Shown: positions 20,158 through 30,141, numbered from the stretch's first letter. The stretch is DNA of 64,000 bases from Kordia sp. TARA_039_SRF (GCA_006383075.2 SMNH02000001.1:499945-563944); one strand, 5' to 3'. Numbers and translations: made by a program. Notes: generated by a model from the sequence alone, not told the origin.

Positions 20158-20274
20158 TTGCGTTAGGGATTGAGGCTTTGTTGGAGCTACTTGTGAGATG
20201 GATTCCTGCGTAGGCAGGAATGACAGCTTACAAGAGCGACTGCCGAAAGCCCGACCCTTGTGGGAACGCCCTAA
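20158..20274. repeat. REP-like palindromic intergenic element, copy A
   Basis: Homologous to 36040-36155; contains ATTCCTGCGTAGGCAGGAAT palindrome. Confidence 0.8.
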
Positions 20275-20277
20275 ATG

Positions 20278-21126
20278 CTATTCCAATCCTTTTAGTATTT
20301 TCTTTATATAGTTTGTATTCTCCATTTCTTTATAAATTCCTTCAAAATTGTCTTGCAACATTAGGTTTTTAAATTCCTGTAAGTTGCTGATATATTCGTC
20401 GAGTGTTTCTATGACGTTGGTTTTGTTTTGCTCAAAAATTGGCGCCCACATGGCTGGCGAACTTTTTGCCAAACGCACTGTTGATGCGAATCCACTACCT
20501 GCCAAATCGAAAATATCGCGTTCGTTTTTTTCTTTTTCAATGACCGTTTTCCCCAACATAAACGAACTAATGTGCGATAAGTGCGATACATACGCAATGT
20601 GTTTGTCGTGCGATTTCGGATCCATATATCGGATGCGCATTCCTAGGTTTTTGAACAATTCCAATGCTTTTTCTTGCAGACTGAACGCTGTTTTTTCTAC
20701 TTCGCAAATAATATTGGTTTTGCCTTCAAACAATTGTTGAATTGCTGCTGATGGTCCCGAAAATTCGGTTCCTGCAATTGGATGCGCTGCTAAAAAATTA
20801 CGTCGTTTCGGATGCGCTTCGATGCTTTTGCAAATTTGCTCTTTGGTAGAGCCAGCATCAATCACCAAGGTATCATCTTTTACCGTATGTAATACTTCAT
20901 CGATAATTTTGATAGAAGCATGCACAGGAATCGTTACAATGACAATATCTGCATTTTCAACGTTTTGCAGTGTCGCTTTTTTATGAATTAACTGTCTTTG
21001 CAGTGCTTCTTCCAAATGTGCGTCACTGACATCAATACCGTGAATGATTGCCTCTGGATAGGTCGCTTGAATGTCCAACGACATGCTTCCTCCAATAAGT
21101 CCAATTCCGATGATATATACGTTCAT
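20278..21126 (-). CDS. tyrA: prephenate dehydrogenase
   Basis: NVYIIGIGLIGGSMSLDI, AHPIAGTEFSGPSAA, HIAYVSHLSHISSFML. Confidence 0.92.
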   Translation of the reverse strand: MNVYIIGIGLIGGSMSLDIQATYPEAIIHGIDVSDAHLEEALQRQLIHKKATLQNVENADIVIVTIPVHASIKIIDEVLHTVKDDTLVIDAGSTKEQICKSIEAHPKRRNFLAAHPIAGTEFSGPSAAIQQLFEGKTNIICEVEKTAFSLQEKALELFKNLGMRIRYMDPKSHDKHIAYVSHLSHISSFMLGKTVIEKEKNERDIFDLAGSGFASTVRLAKSSPAMWAPIFEQNKTNVIETLDEYISNLQEFKNLMLQDNFEGIYKEMENTNYIKKILKGLE

Positions 21127-21127
21127 T

Positions 21128-22276
21128 TTATGCGATTCTGTTAATGACTTCTTTTATTTTTTCTTCCGATACACAAAGTGAAAAGCGTATGTAGCCTTCG
21201 CCTTGCGTTCCAAAAATGCTTCCTGGCGTGATGAACACACTTTTTTCATGTAATAGTTTGTCTACAAATTGTTCTGAGCTGAGTGTATTGTCTGTTGGCA
21301 ATTTTGCCCACACAAACATTCCTGCTGTTTCTTTATCGAATTCACACTGTAATTTTGTCGCAATTTTCCATACGAGTTTACGGCGTTTTTCATATATGGC
21401 GTTGAGTTGTGAAAACCATTCTTTGGAACTTGACAATGCTTTAATAGCACCTTTTTGAATTCCGTAAAACATGCCTGAATCCATATTACTTTTTACTTTT
21501 AACACATGTTGAATGTGTTCCGCTTTTCCCATCACCATTCCTGTTCGCCAACCTGCCATATTGAACGATTTGCTTAGCGAATTCAATTCCAACGCCACTT
21601 CTTTAGCGCCGTCGATTGCCAAGATACTGAGTGGGTTTTCATTCAGAATAAAACTGTAGGGATTGTCATTGATGATTAATATTTGATGCTTTTTCGCAAA
21701 AACAATTAATTTTTCAAAGAACGATTTGCTTGCTTTTGCGCCTGTTGGCATGTGTGGATAGTTTACCCACATGAGTTTTACATTGCTCAAATCTTGCTTT
21801 TCCAATTCGTCCAAATCTGGCAACCAATCGTTTGTTGCTTGCAAGTTGTAGTATTTTGGAATTGCGCCTAATAATTTTGTTACGGACGTGTAGGTTGGAT
21901 AACTCGGATTCGCAATCAACACTTCATCGCCTTCATCCAAATACGCCATAGAAATGTGCATGATGCCTTCTTTACTTCCCATTAACGGCAATACCTCCGT
22001 TTCTGCATTGAGTGTGACTTGATAGTTTTTTTGATAGAAATCCGCAATTGCATTTCGCAATTCTGGAATTCCTTGATAGCTTTGGTATTTGTGTGCCATT
22101 TCGTCGTTGAGACTTTCTTCTAAAGCATCAACTACGACACTTGGCGGTTGCAAATCGGGACTTCCAATACCAAGATTGATAATATTTTTTCCAGCGTTTA
22201 CCAAGCCGCGTACTTCTCGCAACTTTCGCGAAAAGTAGTATTCTTCAACTGTATGTATGCGTTTTGCAGGAATCAT
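21128..22276 (-). CDS. pyridoxal phosphate-dependent class I/II aminotransferase
   Basis: INLGIGSPDLQPP, YPHMPTGAKAS, NSLSKSFNMAGWRTG. Confidence 0.93.
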   Translation of the reverse strand: MIPAKRIHTVEEYYFSRKLREVRGLVNAGKNIINLGIGSPDLQPPSVVVDALEESLNDEMAHKYQSYQGIPELRNAIADFYQKNYQVTLNAETEVLPLMGSKEGIMHISMAYLDEGDEVLIANPSYPTYTSVTKLLGAIPKYYNLQATNDWLPDLDELEKQDLSNVKLMWVNYPHMPTGAKASKSFFEKLIVFAKKHQILIINDNPYSFILNENPLSILAIDGAKEVALELNSLSKSFNMAGWRTGMVMGKAEHIQHVLKVKSNMDSGMFYGIQKGAIKALSSSKEWFSQLNAIYEKRRKLVWKIATKLQCEFDKETAGMFVWAKLPTDNTLSSEQFVDKLLHEKSVFITPGSIFGTQGEGYIRFSLCVSEEKIKEVINRIA

Positions 22277-23106
22277 GCGTTTCGTTGGTTTTTGTAGGTT
22301 CCTAAGACTTTGAGACTTGTGGACATTATTTCTAAAATTGAAATTGCTTTGGTGTAATCTTCGTACGCTTCAAAAGTTACATCGACAAAGAATGCGTATT
22401 TCCAAGGTGTTTCAATGATGGGTAATGATTGTATTTTGGTCAGATTCAGTTTGCAATCGCTCATTACATTGAGTACGGTTGCTAAACTTCCTCTTTTATG
22501 ATCGAGTTCAAAACGTAACGATGCTTTGTCAATTTGGTCAATTCTGTTGCTTGGCTTTTCTTTTTGCAGAATGACAAAACGTGTCGCGTTGGTTTTGATA
22601 GTTTGTATTTCGGCAGATAATACCTGTAATTGAAACAATTCTGCAGCCGTTTTGGTGGCAATTGCCGCCGTACCTTTGAGTTGTTGTTCTTGAATTCTAC
22701 GTGCGACTTCCGCAGTATCGTTGTCTTCCACTAGCTTAATATGTGGATATTGCTTAAAAAATTCTTTGCACTGCAACAATGCCATCGGATGCGAACAAAC
22801 TTCTGTAATATCTTCTATATTTTGATTTGGCAACGCCATCAAATGATGGTGAATGTTTAAATAGTATTCGCCGTTAATGTGAATATTGTTAGCATCAATC
22901 AACGCGTAATTTGGAATGATGGAACCTGCAATCGTGTTTTCAATCGCCATGATGGCATAATCGCTTTTTCCTTCCATCAAACTGTGTACTAACGCATCAA
23001 ACGACAGGCATTCGTCCAACTGTATTTCGTTTCCAAAATAAAGTTGCGCCACTTTGTGATGGTTTGAACCTAATATTCCTTGTATTGCGATGGTTGATTT
23101 CATCAA
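22273..23106 (-). CDS. pheA: prephenate dehydratase with ACT domain
   Basis: AIQGILGSNHHKVAQ, YAIMAIENTIAGSIIPNY, TNATRFVILQKEK, ACT-type DHKRGSLATVLNVMSD. Confidence 0.92.
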   Translation of the reverse strand: MMKSTIAIQGILGSNHHKVAQLYFGNEIQLDECLSFDALVHSLMEGKSDYAIMAIENTIAGSIIPNYALIDANNIHINGEYYLNIHHHLMALPNQNIEDITEVCSHPMALLQCKEFFKQYPHIKLVEDNDTAEVARRIQEQQLKGTAAIATKTAAELFQLQVLSAEIQTIKTNATRFVILQKEKPSNRIDQIDKASLRFELDHKRGSLATVLNVMSDCKLNLTKIQSLPIIETPWKYAFFVDVTFEAYEDYTKAISILEIMSTSLKVLGTYKNQRNA

Positions 23107-23185
23107 TGTTATTTATCGTGCTTTAAACTTGAAAAATAAAAACTACGTTTTCTAGGAAAGCCACTAATTAATAATTTAAAATAAA

Positions 23186-23261
23186 TGTCAAATCGAGCGC
23201 AGTCGAGATTCAATCAAAACCTTACTTTTTTGTAGTGTTCTCGACTTCGCTCGAACTGACA
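23186..23261. repeat. TGTCA-TCGAGCGCAGTCGAGA inverted-repeat element
   Basis: TGTCAAATCGAGCGCAGTCGAGA ... TCTCGACTTCGCTCGAACTGACA; similar at 57355-57429, partial at 8844, 18850, 44334. Confidence 0.8.
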
Positions 23262-23335
23262 AGTATTAGGTTTTAGTGAACTTTATGCTGTTAAATTATT
23301 CCTTATTTCAAATTCACGTTATCAAATTTTTATTC

Positions 23336-23367
23336 AAAAAAAAAGTTCCGAATGTATTTCGGAACTT
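23336..23367 (-). terminator. attenuator terminator upstream of pheA
   Basis: Minus-strand AAGTTCCGAAATACATTCGGAACTTTTTTTTT: perfect 10-bp stem plus U-run, lying between leader ORF and pheA. Confidence 0.88.
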
Positions 23368-23396
23368 ACTTTATATCGTATTTGTTTTCTACTAAA

Positions 23397-23486
23397 TTAC
23401 ATGACAAAGCGTTCCGACTTCTTTCCAAAAAAGAAGTAAAAATATCCTTGCCAAAAATAATTTGTATTGAACATGTTGTTTTTCAT
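23397..23486 (-). CDS. Phe/Tyr-rich leader peptide of the aromatic amino-acid operon (29 aa)
   Basis: Read directly from minus strand: MKNNMFNTNYFWQGYFYFFFGKKSERFVM*; followed by terminator with competing antiterminator segment. Confidence 0.85.
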   Translation of the reverse strand: MKNNMFNTNYFWQGYFYFFFGKKSERFVM

Positions 23487-23657
23487 TTCGTTACAGCTAA
23501 AGTATAGATTAATTTTTAGATTCAAAATCGTTTTCCAATATTTTTTGTAGAAAAACGTTTTTAGCAATAAACCGCAGTATTTTTTGGTTTTATTTAATTT
23601 AATATCGCGAATTGCTGATAAAAATTTATGTAATTTTGATGTTCAAATCCCTACACT

Positions 23658-24551
23658 ATGTCTATTAAAGTAGCAAATGTCACAAAAATATATGGCGAAC
23701 AGAAAGCGTTGAATGCAGTTTCTTTTGAGGTGAAGAAAGGAGAAATTGTTGGTTTTTTAGGTCCAAACGGCGCTGGGAAATCGACTATGATGAAGATTTT
23801 GACCACGTATTTGAAAGCGTCTTCGGGAACAGCTGCTGTGAACGGATTTGATACTGCTACGGAAGCGCGAAATGTTCAGAAAAGTGTAGGTTATCTTCCT
23901 GAGCATAATCCGTTGTATTTGGACATGCATGTACGCGAATATTTGGCGTTTAACGCGAATGTGTATAACATTTCAAAATCGCGTATAGACGAAGTGATTG
24001 CCATGACAGGATTGACGCCAGAAGCGCAGAAAAAGATTGGTGAATTGTCTAAAGGATATCGTCAGCGCGTGGGATTGGCAAATGCGTTATTGCACAATCC
24101 TGAAGTGTTGATTTTGGATGAACCGACTACAGGACTTGACCCGAATCAGATAACCGAAATCCGCAATTTGATTACGTCTATTGGTAAAGAGAAAACTATT
24201 TTTCTTTCGACACATATTATGCAAGAAGTGGAAGCGATGTGTGACCGTGTGATTATTATTAATAAAGGAGAAATTGTAGCAGATACTACCTTGACAAAAC
24301 TGCAAAAAGATCAAGACCAAGTGATTGAAGTAGAGTTTGATTACCGCATAGAAGATGTGTTGATTGAGCAGCTTCCACATGTAACACAAGTCGTAAACAC
24401 GCATGGTTTGGTGTATGAAATTACGTTTAACACCACTAAAGATATGCGTCCTACTGTATTTGATTTTGCACACGACCATAGTTTAAAGACCTTGCAAATT
24501 AATCAGAAGAATAAGAATTTGGAGAGTTTGTTTCGGGAATTGACTGCTTAG
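23658..24551 (+). CDS. gldA: gliding-motility ABC transporter ATP-binding subunit GldA
   Basis: ABC motifs GPNGAGKSTMMK, LSKGYRQRVGLANALLHNPEVLILDEPTTGLDP; overall GldA-type sequence in Bacteroidota context. Confidence 0.9.
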   Translation: MSIKVANVTKIYGEQKALNAVSFEVKKGEIVGFLGPNGAGKSTMMKILTTYLKASSGTAAVNGFDTATEARNVQKSVGYLPEHNPLYLDMHVREYLAFNANVYNISKSRIDEVIAMTGLTPEAQKKIGELSKGYRQRVGLANALLHNPEVLILDEPTTGLDPNQITEIRNLITSIGKEKTIFLSTHIMQEVEAMCDRVIIINKGEIVADTTLTKLQKDQDQVIEVEFDYRIEDVLIEQLPHVTQVVNTHGLVYEITFNTTKDMRPTVFDFAHDHSLKTLQINQKNKNLESLFRELTA

Positions 24552-24996
24552 GTTCGCTGCGCTCAATTCAAAGATTTAAAAATTCAAGGATTCTAATTTT
24601 TTTTGCTTCGCTCTTTGATACGCTAGCGCTTTTAGATTGCTTTGCTTTTAGACTTGTTCCTTTGCAGGAATCTTTCTAGACACGCTTTCGCTTTAGAATT
24701 TTAGTATCGGCTTCGCCTCTTGGTATTTTAGTAGGTTAGTTTGTGAGTTTTGTTTGGATAGCATTTTCACATTGGTACATTGGCACATTTTCAAATTGAT
24801 TCATTGAAAAACGTCATATAGAATGATTCGCCTTAGCGAATTGTATCGAGATATGCTTTGATTAAAAATCCTGTGTAAACAAGTACTTCTCGATACATTT
24901 TTCTTTCATTTCGACAGGCTCAATGACAAGAAAAATACTCGAAGTGATGGTTTTGAAATCTTAGAGTATAGTTTAAAATGCTAACAACTAGCAAAC

Positions 24997-25743
24997 CTAT
25001 TCTTCAAAAATCAAACTTCCTGTATAATGTGCTGTGAAATCAATGATTGGTGGACGATGTACGGCGATGACATTTCCTGTTCCATAAATATCTCCAGAAA
25101 GTTCTCGTTGCGGATGGATGATAATATCGTTGCTTCCACGAGAAAAGACAGCTACAGATTCTGCAACGAAATCAGCTGCTTCTACTCTTGAGTTTCCTCC
25201 TGGAAAGCTGATACTAAAATTGTTGGTACTTCCCGAAATGAATAGATTGGATAAGTTATTGAACAGAATTCGCAGTTCTTCATTTTGCACCTGCAAGTTA
25301 AAGTTTCCAGAAGCCGCATTGTTGTTGGTAAAGTTTTCTGAAATCAACGCCAAGTTTGGAAATGTTACAACTCCGTCCGAACGTATTTCAAATTGTGTTT
25401 TGCTAATGATTTCTGTAATGTTGGGACTTGTTATGTAAATGGTCGTAATTCCATAGTCGCGAAAATAGTTGCAATTGTTGTTATCTGACAATACTAAGGT
25501 TTCTCCCGTAACTTTGGCTTCCACATCGTTGAGAAGATTTTGTCCTGTTTCAATGGTTACTTCTTGTGTTGCGCCTTCTTTTATAATTAATGTAATGTGT
25601 TCTCCTACTTCTATTTTGGAGAAATTGTCAAGCGTTATAGTTTGTGAAATGATGCTTCCTGACGTTTGAAAACAGTCGTTTGCATCTTCCGAATCACACG
25701 AAATACACGTTAACAATAATAGTATGTAGTATAGTTTTTTCAT
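24997..25743 (-). CDS. GIN domain (DUF2807) lipoprotein; ORF extends to 25797
   Basis: MKKLYYILLLLTCISCDSE lipobox; FSKIEVGEHITLIIKEG...QEVTIETGQNLLNDVEAKVTGETLVLSD. Confidence 0.8.
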   Translation of the reverse strand: MKKLYYILLLLTCISCDSEDANDCFQTSGSIISQTITLDNFSKIEVGEHITLIIKEGATQEVTIETGQNLLNDVEAKVTGETLVLSDNNNCNYFRDYGITTIYITSPNITEIISKTQFEIRSDGVVTFPNLALISENFTNNNAASGNFNLQVQNEELRILFNNLSNLFISGSTNNFSISFPGGNSRVEAADFVAESVAVFSRGSNDIIIHPQRELSGDIYGTGNVIAVHRPPIIDFTAHYTGSLIFEE

Positions 25744-25747
25744 AGTA

Positions 25748-26857
25748 TCACAATCTAATTCCCACGCCAAATTCAACCGCTTCCGCTTTAGCTGCATGCG
25801 ATTTGAGTGTTACAGCAGCAAACCATTTTTTACCAAAATAGCGTTTCATTCCCACACGAATATAGGTTTGTCCTTCAAAATCCACGGGATAGTACACGTA
25901 ATAACCTAATTGCGTAATGATAGACAGTTTATTGATAAATAATTCGTGTCCCACAAATACGCCAACACGTTTGTAATCTTCATCACCTTGTACTTCGCCA
26001 TTTGGAAAGGCGATGGAGCGATATCGAATCCATTCTTTTAAAAAGTTCGAGAAGAATACTTCTGTTCCGAGTTGAATCGCGCTTTTTCGTCCCAAACGTT
26101 TGTCTGCATAGGCAGAAAGTACTGTAAATCCGTATTGTCCACTACCAATAGCATCACTTTCGTTGATTCCTGCACGCAATACAAAATTGAACTTTATCGG
26201 TTCTACAAAACTTTGCGTTACTTCTTGTTTTTGATATTCTATTAGTGATGTATCTTCCAAATTATAATTGACACCGATATTAAATGCAATCGTGTTGATA
26301 CTTGTATTTGGCGCTTTTACATTGGCATTGGAATAGTGTATGAGCGATAAACCTGCTTGCACGCCGATTTGCTTAAACAAATTTTCTTTTTTGTAATTGA
26401 GCATCACGTACGTACTACTCATCAAGCGTGAACCGAAAGCTATGTTTCTGAAGTTTTCTACTTTATCATACGGATTGGTAGTGTAAGCAATTCCTTGTCC
26501 GATACGCAACATTAAATTTCGATTTAGAAAGTAAAAATTATAATGTGCATACAACGCCAAATTTTCTCCTAAAAATTCATTCTGTAGGTTTTGATAGCTA
26601 AACGAAACACCGTAATCGGGATAGTTGTAAAACTGTGACCAATCATCGAAACCAAAGGTTTTTTGATTATAGCTTACGATAAAACCTTCTGGATGTCCTG
26701 TAATGAGATGCAAAATATCATCATTGTGACGCGCAATGCTACCGCTAAAATAATTGACATCCAAAGTAGCCGCTTTGGGCGATGTGGTGGTAGATGTCGT
26801 TTCTTGCGCAATACAAAAACACGAATAGAGAAAAATAAAGAAAACTACTTTTTTCAT
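25748..26857 (-). CDS. acyloxyacyl hydrolase / PagL-like outer-membrane protein
   Basis: GLSLIHYSNANVKAPNTSINTIAFNIGVNY; GYYVYYPVDFEGQTYIRVGMKRYFGKKWFAAVTLKSHAAKAEAVEFGVGIRL. Confidence 0.72.
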   Translation of the reverse strand: MKKVVFFIFLYSCFCIAQETTSTTTSPKAATLDVNYFSGSIARHNDDILHLITGHPEGFIVSYNQKTFGFDDWSQFYNYPDYGVSFSYQNLQNEFLGENLALYAHYNFYFLNRNLMLRIGQGIAYTTNPYDKVENFRNIAFGSRLMSSTYVMLNYKKENLFKQIGVQAGLSLIHYSNANVKAPNTSINTIAFNIGVNYNLEDTSLIEYQKQEVTQSFVEPIKFNFVLRAGINESDAIGSGQYGFTVLSAYADKRLGRKSAIQLGTEVFFSNFLKEWIRYRSIAFPNGEVQGDEDYKRVGVFVGHELFINKLSIITQLGYYVYYPVDFEGQTYIRVGMKRYFGKKWFAAVTLKSHAAKAEAVEFGVGIRL

Positions 26858-26947
26858 AGCAGAGACAAATGTAGTTTTTATTTTAAAAAGGCGATTGGTT
26901 CTATGGCTTTTCTTGAGTAAAGGTAAAATTAATCGTTCAATTAAATT

Positions 26948-29137
26948 CTATTGTTTGTTTTTTATAAAATTATAAATGGCTTCTGTCAAGTCAACAATTG
27001 TTTTGTTTTTTGAAAAATCTTCCCAAGTTATCTCATTATCTCTTACTTTTTTTAATACAATCTCGCTCAACTTTGCCTTGTACTTAAATGTTTTTGGATT
27101 TCTCTCACTATCTTCTTCCCAAATTTTATTTAAACCATCTAAAGAAAGAGTTTTAAGAAACTTTCCAATATAATCTTTTGAATAATTCTGACTCTTATTT
27201 TTTGTTAAAGCGTTATTTATTTTATCCTGTACTTTATCCTTTAGCTCTTCTTCTTTAATTTTATTTTTATTCCAAAATTCAATTAATACTTTCCTCCAAA
27301 CCTCATTTGACAACAGGTTTTCAATTTCCCGATATGGTTTTGTAGTTTTATAAATAAAGTTTTCATTTTTACCAACAATTTCTCTTAAAGTATTGTGCTT
27401 TGTTTCTTTACCCTCATCCAAATCTGATAAAAGAAAAATTCTATTATTTAGTGCATAGGTGTTAATTAAATCTTTCACTTTTTGACCATCAGAAGTATTT
27501 CCTCTAAAATCATAATGTGTTAAGTTAGTACCTGCATATTCAAAAAAAGCAAAGTCAATATCTTCACGCGGCAATACTTTTTTCTTATCTGCTAAACAAT
27601 ATGCTTCTAAAAAGGCTTTTATGAAGTTTCGATCTGAGATTCCTTCTACCCAAATACTACAATTTGCCAAAAATACAGATGAATTATTTACGCCTAAATC
27701 ACGTAGTAATTCATTGTCTCCTGCATTAACATTTCGAATCATAAACTTATCTTGTTCATTCTCTTTTTTTAGTAACGATGAAAAAGAATAAATAGATACA
27801 TTATCCTTTTCTAAGGTTAAATCTAGAAAATGATTGGAGTGCGTAACTACAATGTAAGTCAGGTTTTTATCGGTTAATTCTTTATTTCTGGTAATTTGCT
27901 CTAAAAATAGACGCTGATATCCTGGATGCAAATTGATTTCTGGTTCATCGATAAAAATTACACTATCATTATCAGCTAAGAAAACTTTATACATTAAAAT
28001 AATTAACGCTTGAACACCATCTCCTAATTCATGTAACTTTCTTGTAGTTTCCCCAATTAAAACAAGAATTGAATCATCTTCTTCAATGTCTGCATCTCTA
28101 CGGTACATATTGAAATCGGCAACAATATCAACTGTCTTACTTTCGAAAAAATTTATGGATAAAAACTTTTCAAATTGTAGAAATCGCTCTCGCTTCTCTC
28201 TTTTACTATTTCGAACATTTACAATTTCATTATATAGATTCATTCCTGTAAAAACATCAATTTTCCTTTTATAAGCCTTTGTAATACCTTTTTGAAATTG
28301 AATTACTTGCCTTTCTTTTCTTTCTTCATGAGAAATAATCTTTAGTTTTTCATAATTTTTTCGAGCAGTATCTAAAAAAATATCATCTCGTATTTTTTTG
28401 AAACTTGAAGAGTTATTTTCTTTTTGTTTGAATAGTGAATGTGCGGTACGTAATATTGGAATATATATTTTGTTACCATCTATTCTTTTTTGTTTTTTTA
28501 GTAAACTAACTAAAGTCTGCTGTAGTTTTTCTATCTGACTTAAATACACTATTCTATCCTTAAAAAAATCTGGATTTAAGTTTCGAAAACTATTTCTATA
28601 TGCATCACCGAACCAATTATCTTTTAGGCAATCAAATAGAAAAACAATTTTCTTAAAAGTTTCTATGTTTTTCCTTAAATAATCTAAACTCTTTTCATAA
28701 TCACCCTTCCAATCAGGCAAATTCAACATTAATTTTGATCCATCTTTAAGATCAAACTCTTCTACTTTTAATTTATTAATTTTTCGTAAAACTTGAATTG
28801 TATTGATTCTTAACACCAATTGAAAATTAAAAACTTTTAATAAGGTTAAATATTTTTCAAAAGTTTCGTTTACTGTATAAAAATCATTAACCCCAAAGAG
28901 AGTATCATAAGTCATCAACTCACGCATAAAGCGACTCTTTCCACTATTATTAGCTCCTACAAAAATGTTTATCTTATTTAAGTTTTTAAGATGTTCGATT
29001 GAATTTTCTAAATCATCAGAAGTGTAGTAATTGTTAAGGCTAGAGTTTTCATCTTTCGGCAGATGAATATCATACGTGTAGTTCATATAAACTATTTTCT
29101 TACAATTTACATAAATAATGTTAACTACAGCATCCAC
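26948..29137 (-). CDS. AAA ATPase / OLD-type Toprim endonuclease-like protein (start may be 29086)
   Basis: Walker A FVGANNSGKSRFMREL, Walker B DNDSVIFIDEPEINLHPGYQRLF, THSNHFLDLTL, Toprim-like SIWVEGISDRNFIKAFLEAYC ... LLSDLDEG. Confidence 0.83.
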   Translation of the reverse strand: MDAVVNIIYVNCKKIVYMNYTYDIHLPKDENSSLNNYYTSDDLENSIEHLKNLNKINIFVGANNSGKSRFMRELMTYDTLFGVNDFYTVNETFEKYLTLLKVFNFQLVLRINTIQVLRKINKLKVEEFDLKDGSKLMLNLPDWKGDYEKSLDYLRKNIETFKKIVFLFDCLKDNWFGDAYRNSFRNLNPDFFKDRIVYLSQIEKLQQTLVSLLKKQKRIDGNKIYIPILRTAHSLFKQKENNSSSFKKIRDDIFLDTARKNYEKLKIISHEERKERQVIQFQKGITKAYKRKIDVFTGMNLYNEIVNVRNSKREKRERFLQFEKFLSINFFESKTVDIVADFNMYRRDADIEEDDSILVLIGETTRKLHELGDGVQALIILMYKVFLADNDSVIFIDEPEINLHPGYQRLFLEQITRNKELTDKNLTYIVVTHSNHFLDLTLEKDNVSIYSFSSLLKKENEQDKFMIRNVNAGDNELLRDLGVNNSSVFLANCSIWVEGISDRNFIKAFLEAYCLADKKKVLPREDIDFAFFEYAGTNLTHYDFRGNTSDGQKVKDLINTYALNNRIFLLSDLDEGKETKHNTLREIVGKNENFIYKTTKPYREIENLLSNEVWRKVLIEFWNKNKIKEEELKDKVQDKINNALTKNKSQNYSKDYIGKFLKTLSLDGLNKIWEEDSERNPKTFKYKAKLSEIVLKKVRDNEITWEDFSKNKTIVDLTEAIYNFIKNKQ

Positions 29138-29216
29138 ATACTTCTTGTATTGAAAAACCTTCGCAAGTAATTATTTCGTTTTTATAATTTTACATTAAAC
29201 ATATAAAATGTATATC

Positions 29217-29405
29217 ATGAAGAAAAAATCAATTCACAAATTACGTTTAAAAAAAGCAGCAGTTTCTAACTTAAACAGAGAAGCTACAAGTGGAGGAAAC
29301 CAAGAAACGCAATTTTGCTTTTCTATAAACTTCTGCGAAACTATCGATTATACAGCATGTAATGGAGAGTATATATGCCAAATTTATCAAGAACCACAAC
29401 GTTAG
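29217..29405 (+). CDS. GG-leader RiPP-type precursor peptide 1
   Basis: MKKKSIHKLRLKKAAVSNLNREATSGGNQETQFCFSINFCETIDYTACNGEYICQIYQEPQR; GG leader plus four-Cys core. Confidence 0.8.
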   Translation: MKKKSIHKLRLKKAAVSNLNREATSGGNQETQFCFSINFCETIDYTACNGEYICQIYQEPQR

Positions 29406-29425
29406 TTTTTAGTATATACACACTG

Positions 29426-29460
29426 AAAAAGAGAGACTTCGTAATGAGTCTCTCTTTTTT
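29426..29460 (+). terminator. terminator after precursor 1
   Basis: AAAAAGAGAGACTtcgtaatgAGTCTCTCTTTTTT. Confidence 0.85.
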
Positions 29461-29756
29461 TATACACCTTTTTTTTACGCTTACAGCAATCACGTATGTA
29501 AAGTATTGTAAAACCCGCACAGTAACTTATTGTTTTTTAATAGTTTTACCCTAACCAAATTACATCATGTAATAAATATACATACGCGCAACTATTGAAG
29601 CTTTTTCGTGTGCTTCCTATTTAGTCATTTAAGTAATTCGTATTTTAAGGCTAGAATTTCTTACATCTAAAATAGACTATTTGCGATGCTATGAAAGATT
29701 GCGACTAAAAGCAATCGACAAACTGATTTCTAAAATAATCGATTTTATGTTTAGTT

Positions 29757-29790
29757 AAAAAAGAGGAATTTAAGGCATTCCTCTTTTTTT
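29757..29790 (+). terminator. terminator with no intact precursor upstream
   Basis: AAAAAAGAGGAATttaaggcATTCCTCTTTTTTT. Confidence 0.8.
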
Positions 29791-29894
29791 GTTATAAATG
29801 TTAAATACAGCGAACACCTACTTCTAGTAATGTAAAACCCAAGACGTTTTTGTGACGCTTTTTCTAATTTAGGAATCCAAAAAATATAAATGCT

Positions 29895-30095
29895 ATGAAG
29901 AAAAAGTCTATTAAAAAATTATCGTTAAATAAGAATTCAATTTCTGAACTTAATACCAAAGCTATCAAAGGAGGAAATGGAGATTCTGAATTCTTTTGTC
30001 AATCAGAAGATATTTGTGCAACTATAGATTATGCAAGATGTAGAGGCGAATTGCAATGTCAAATTTATGCAGTTCCTACCGACCAACCTTGGTAA
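29895..30095 (+). CDS. GG-leader RiPP-type precursor peptide 2
   Basis: MKKKSIKKLSLNKNSISELNTKAIKGGNGDSEFFCQSEDICATIDYARCRGELQCQIYAVPTDQPW. Confidence 0.82.
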   Translation: MKKKSIKKLSLNKNSISELNTKAIKGGNGDSEFFCQSEDICATIDYARCRGELQCQIYAVPTDQPW

Positions 30096-30141
30096 GCAAA
30101 TGGTTAGACACTAAGTCATCTATTCAATTAAAGCAACAATC

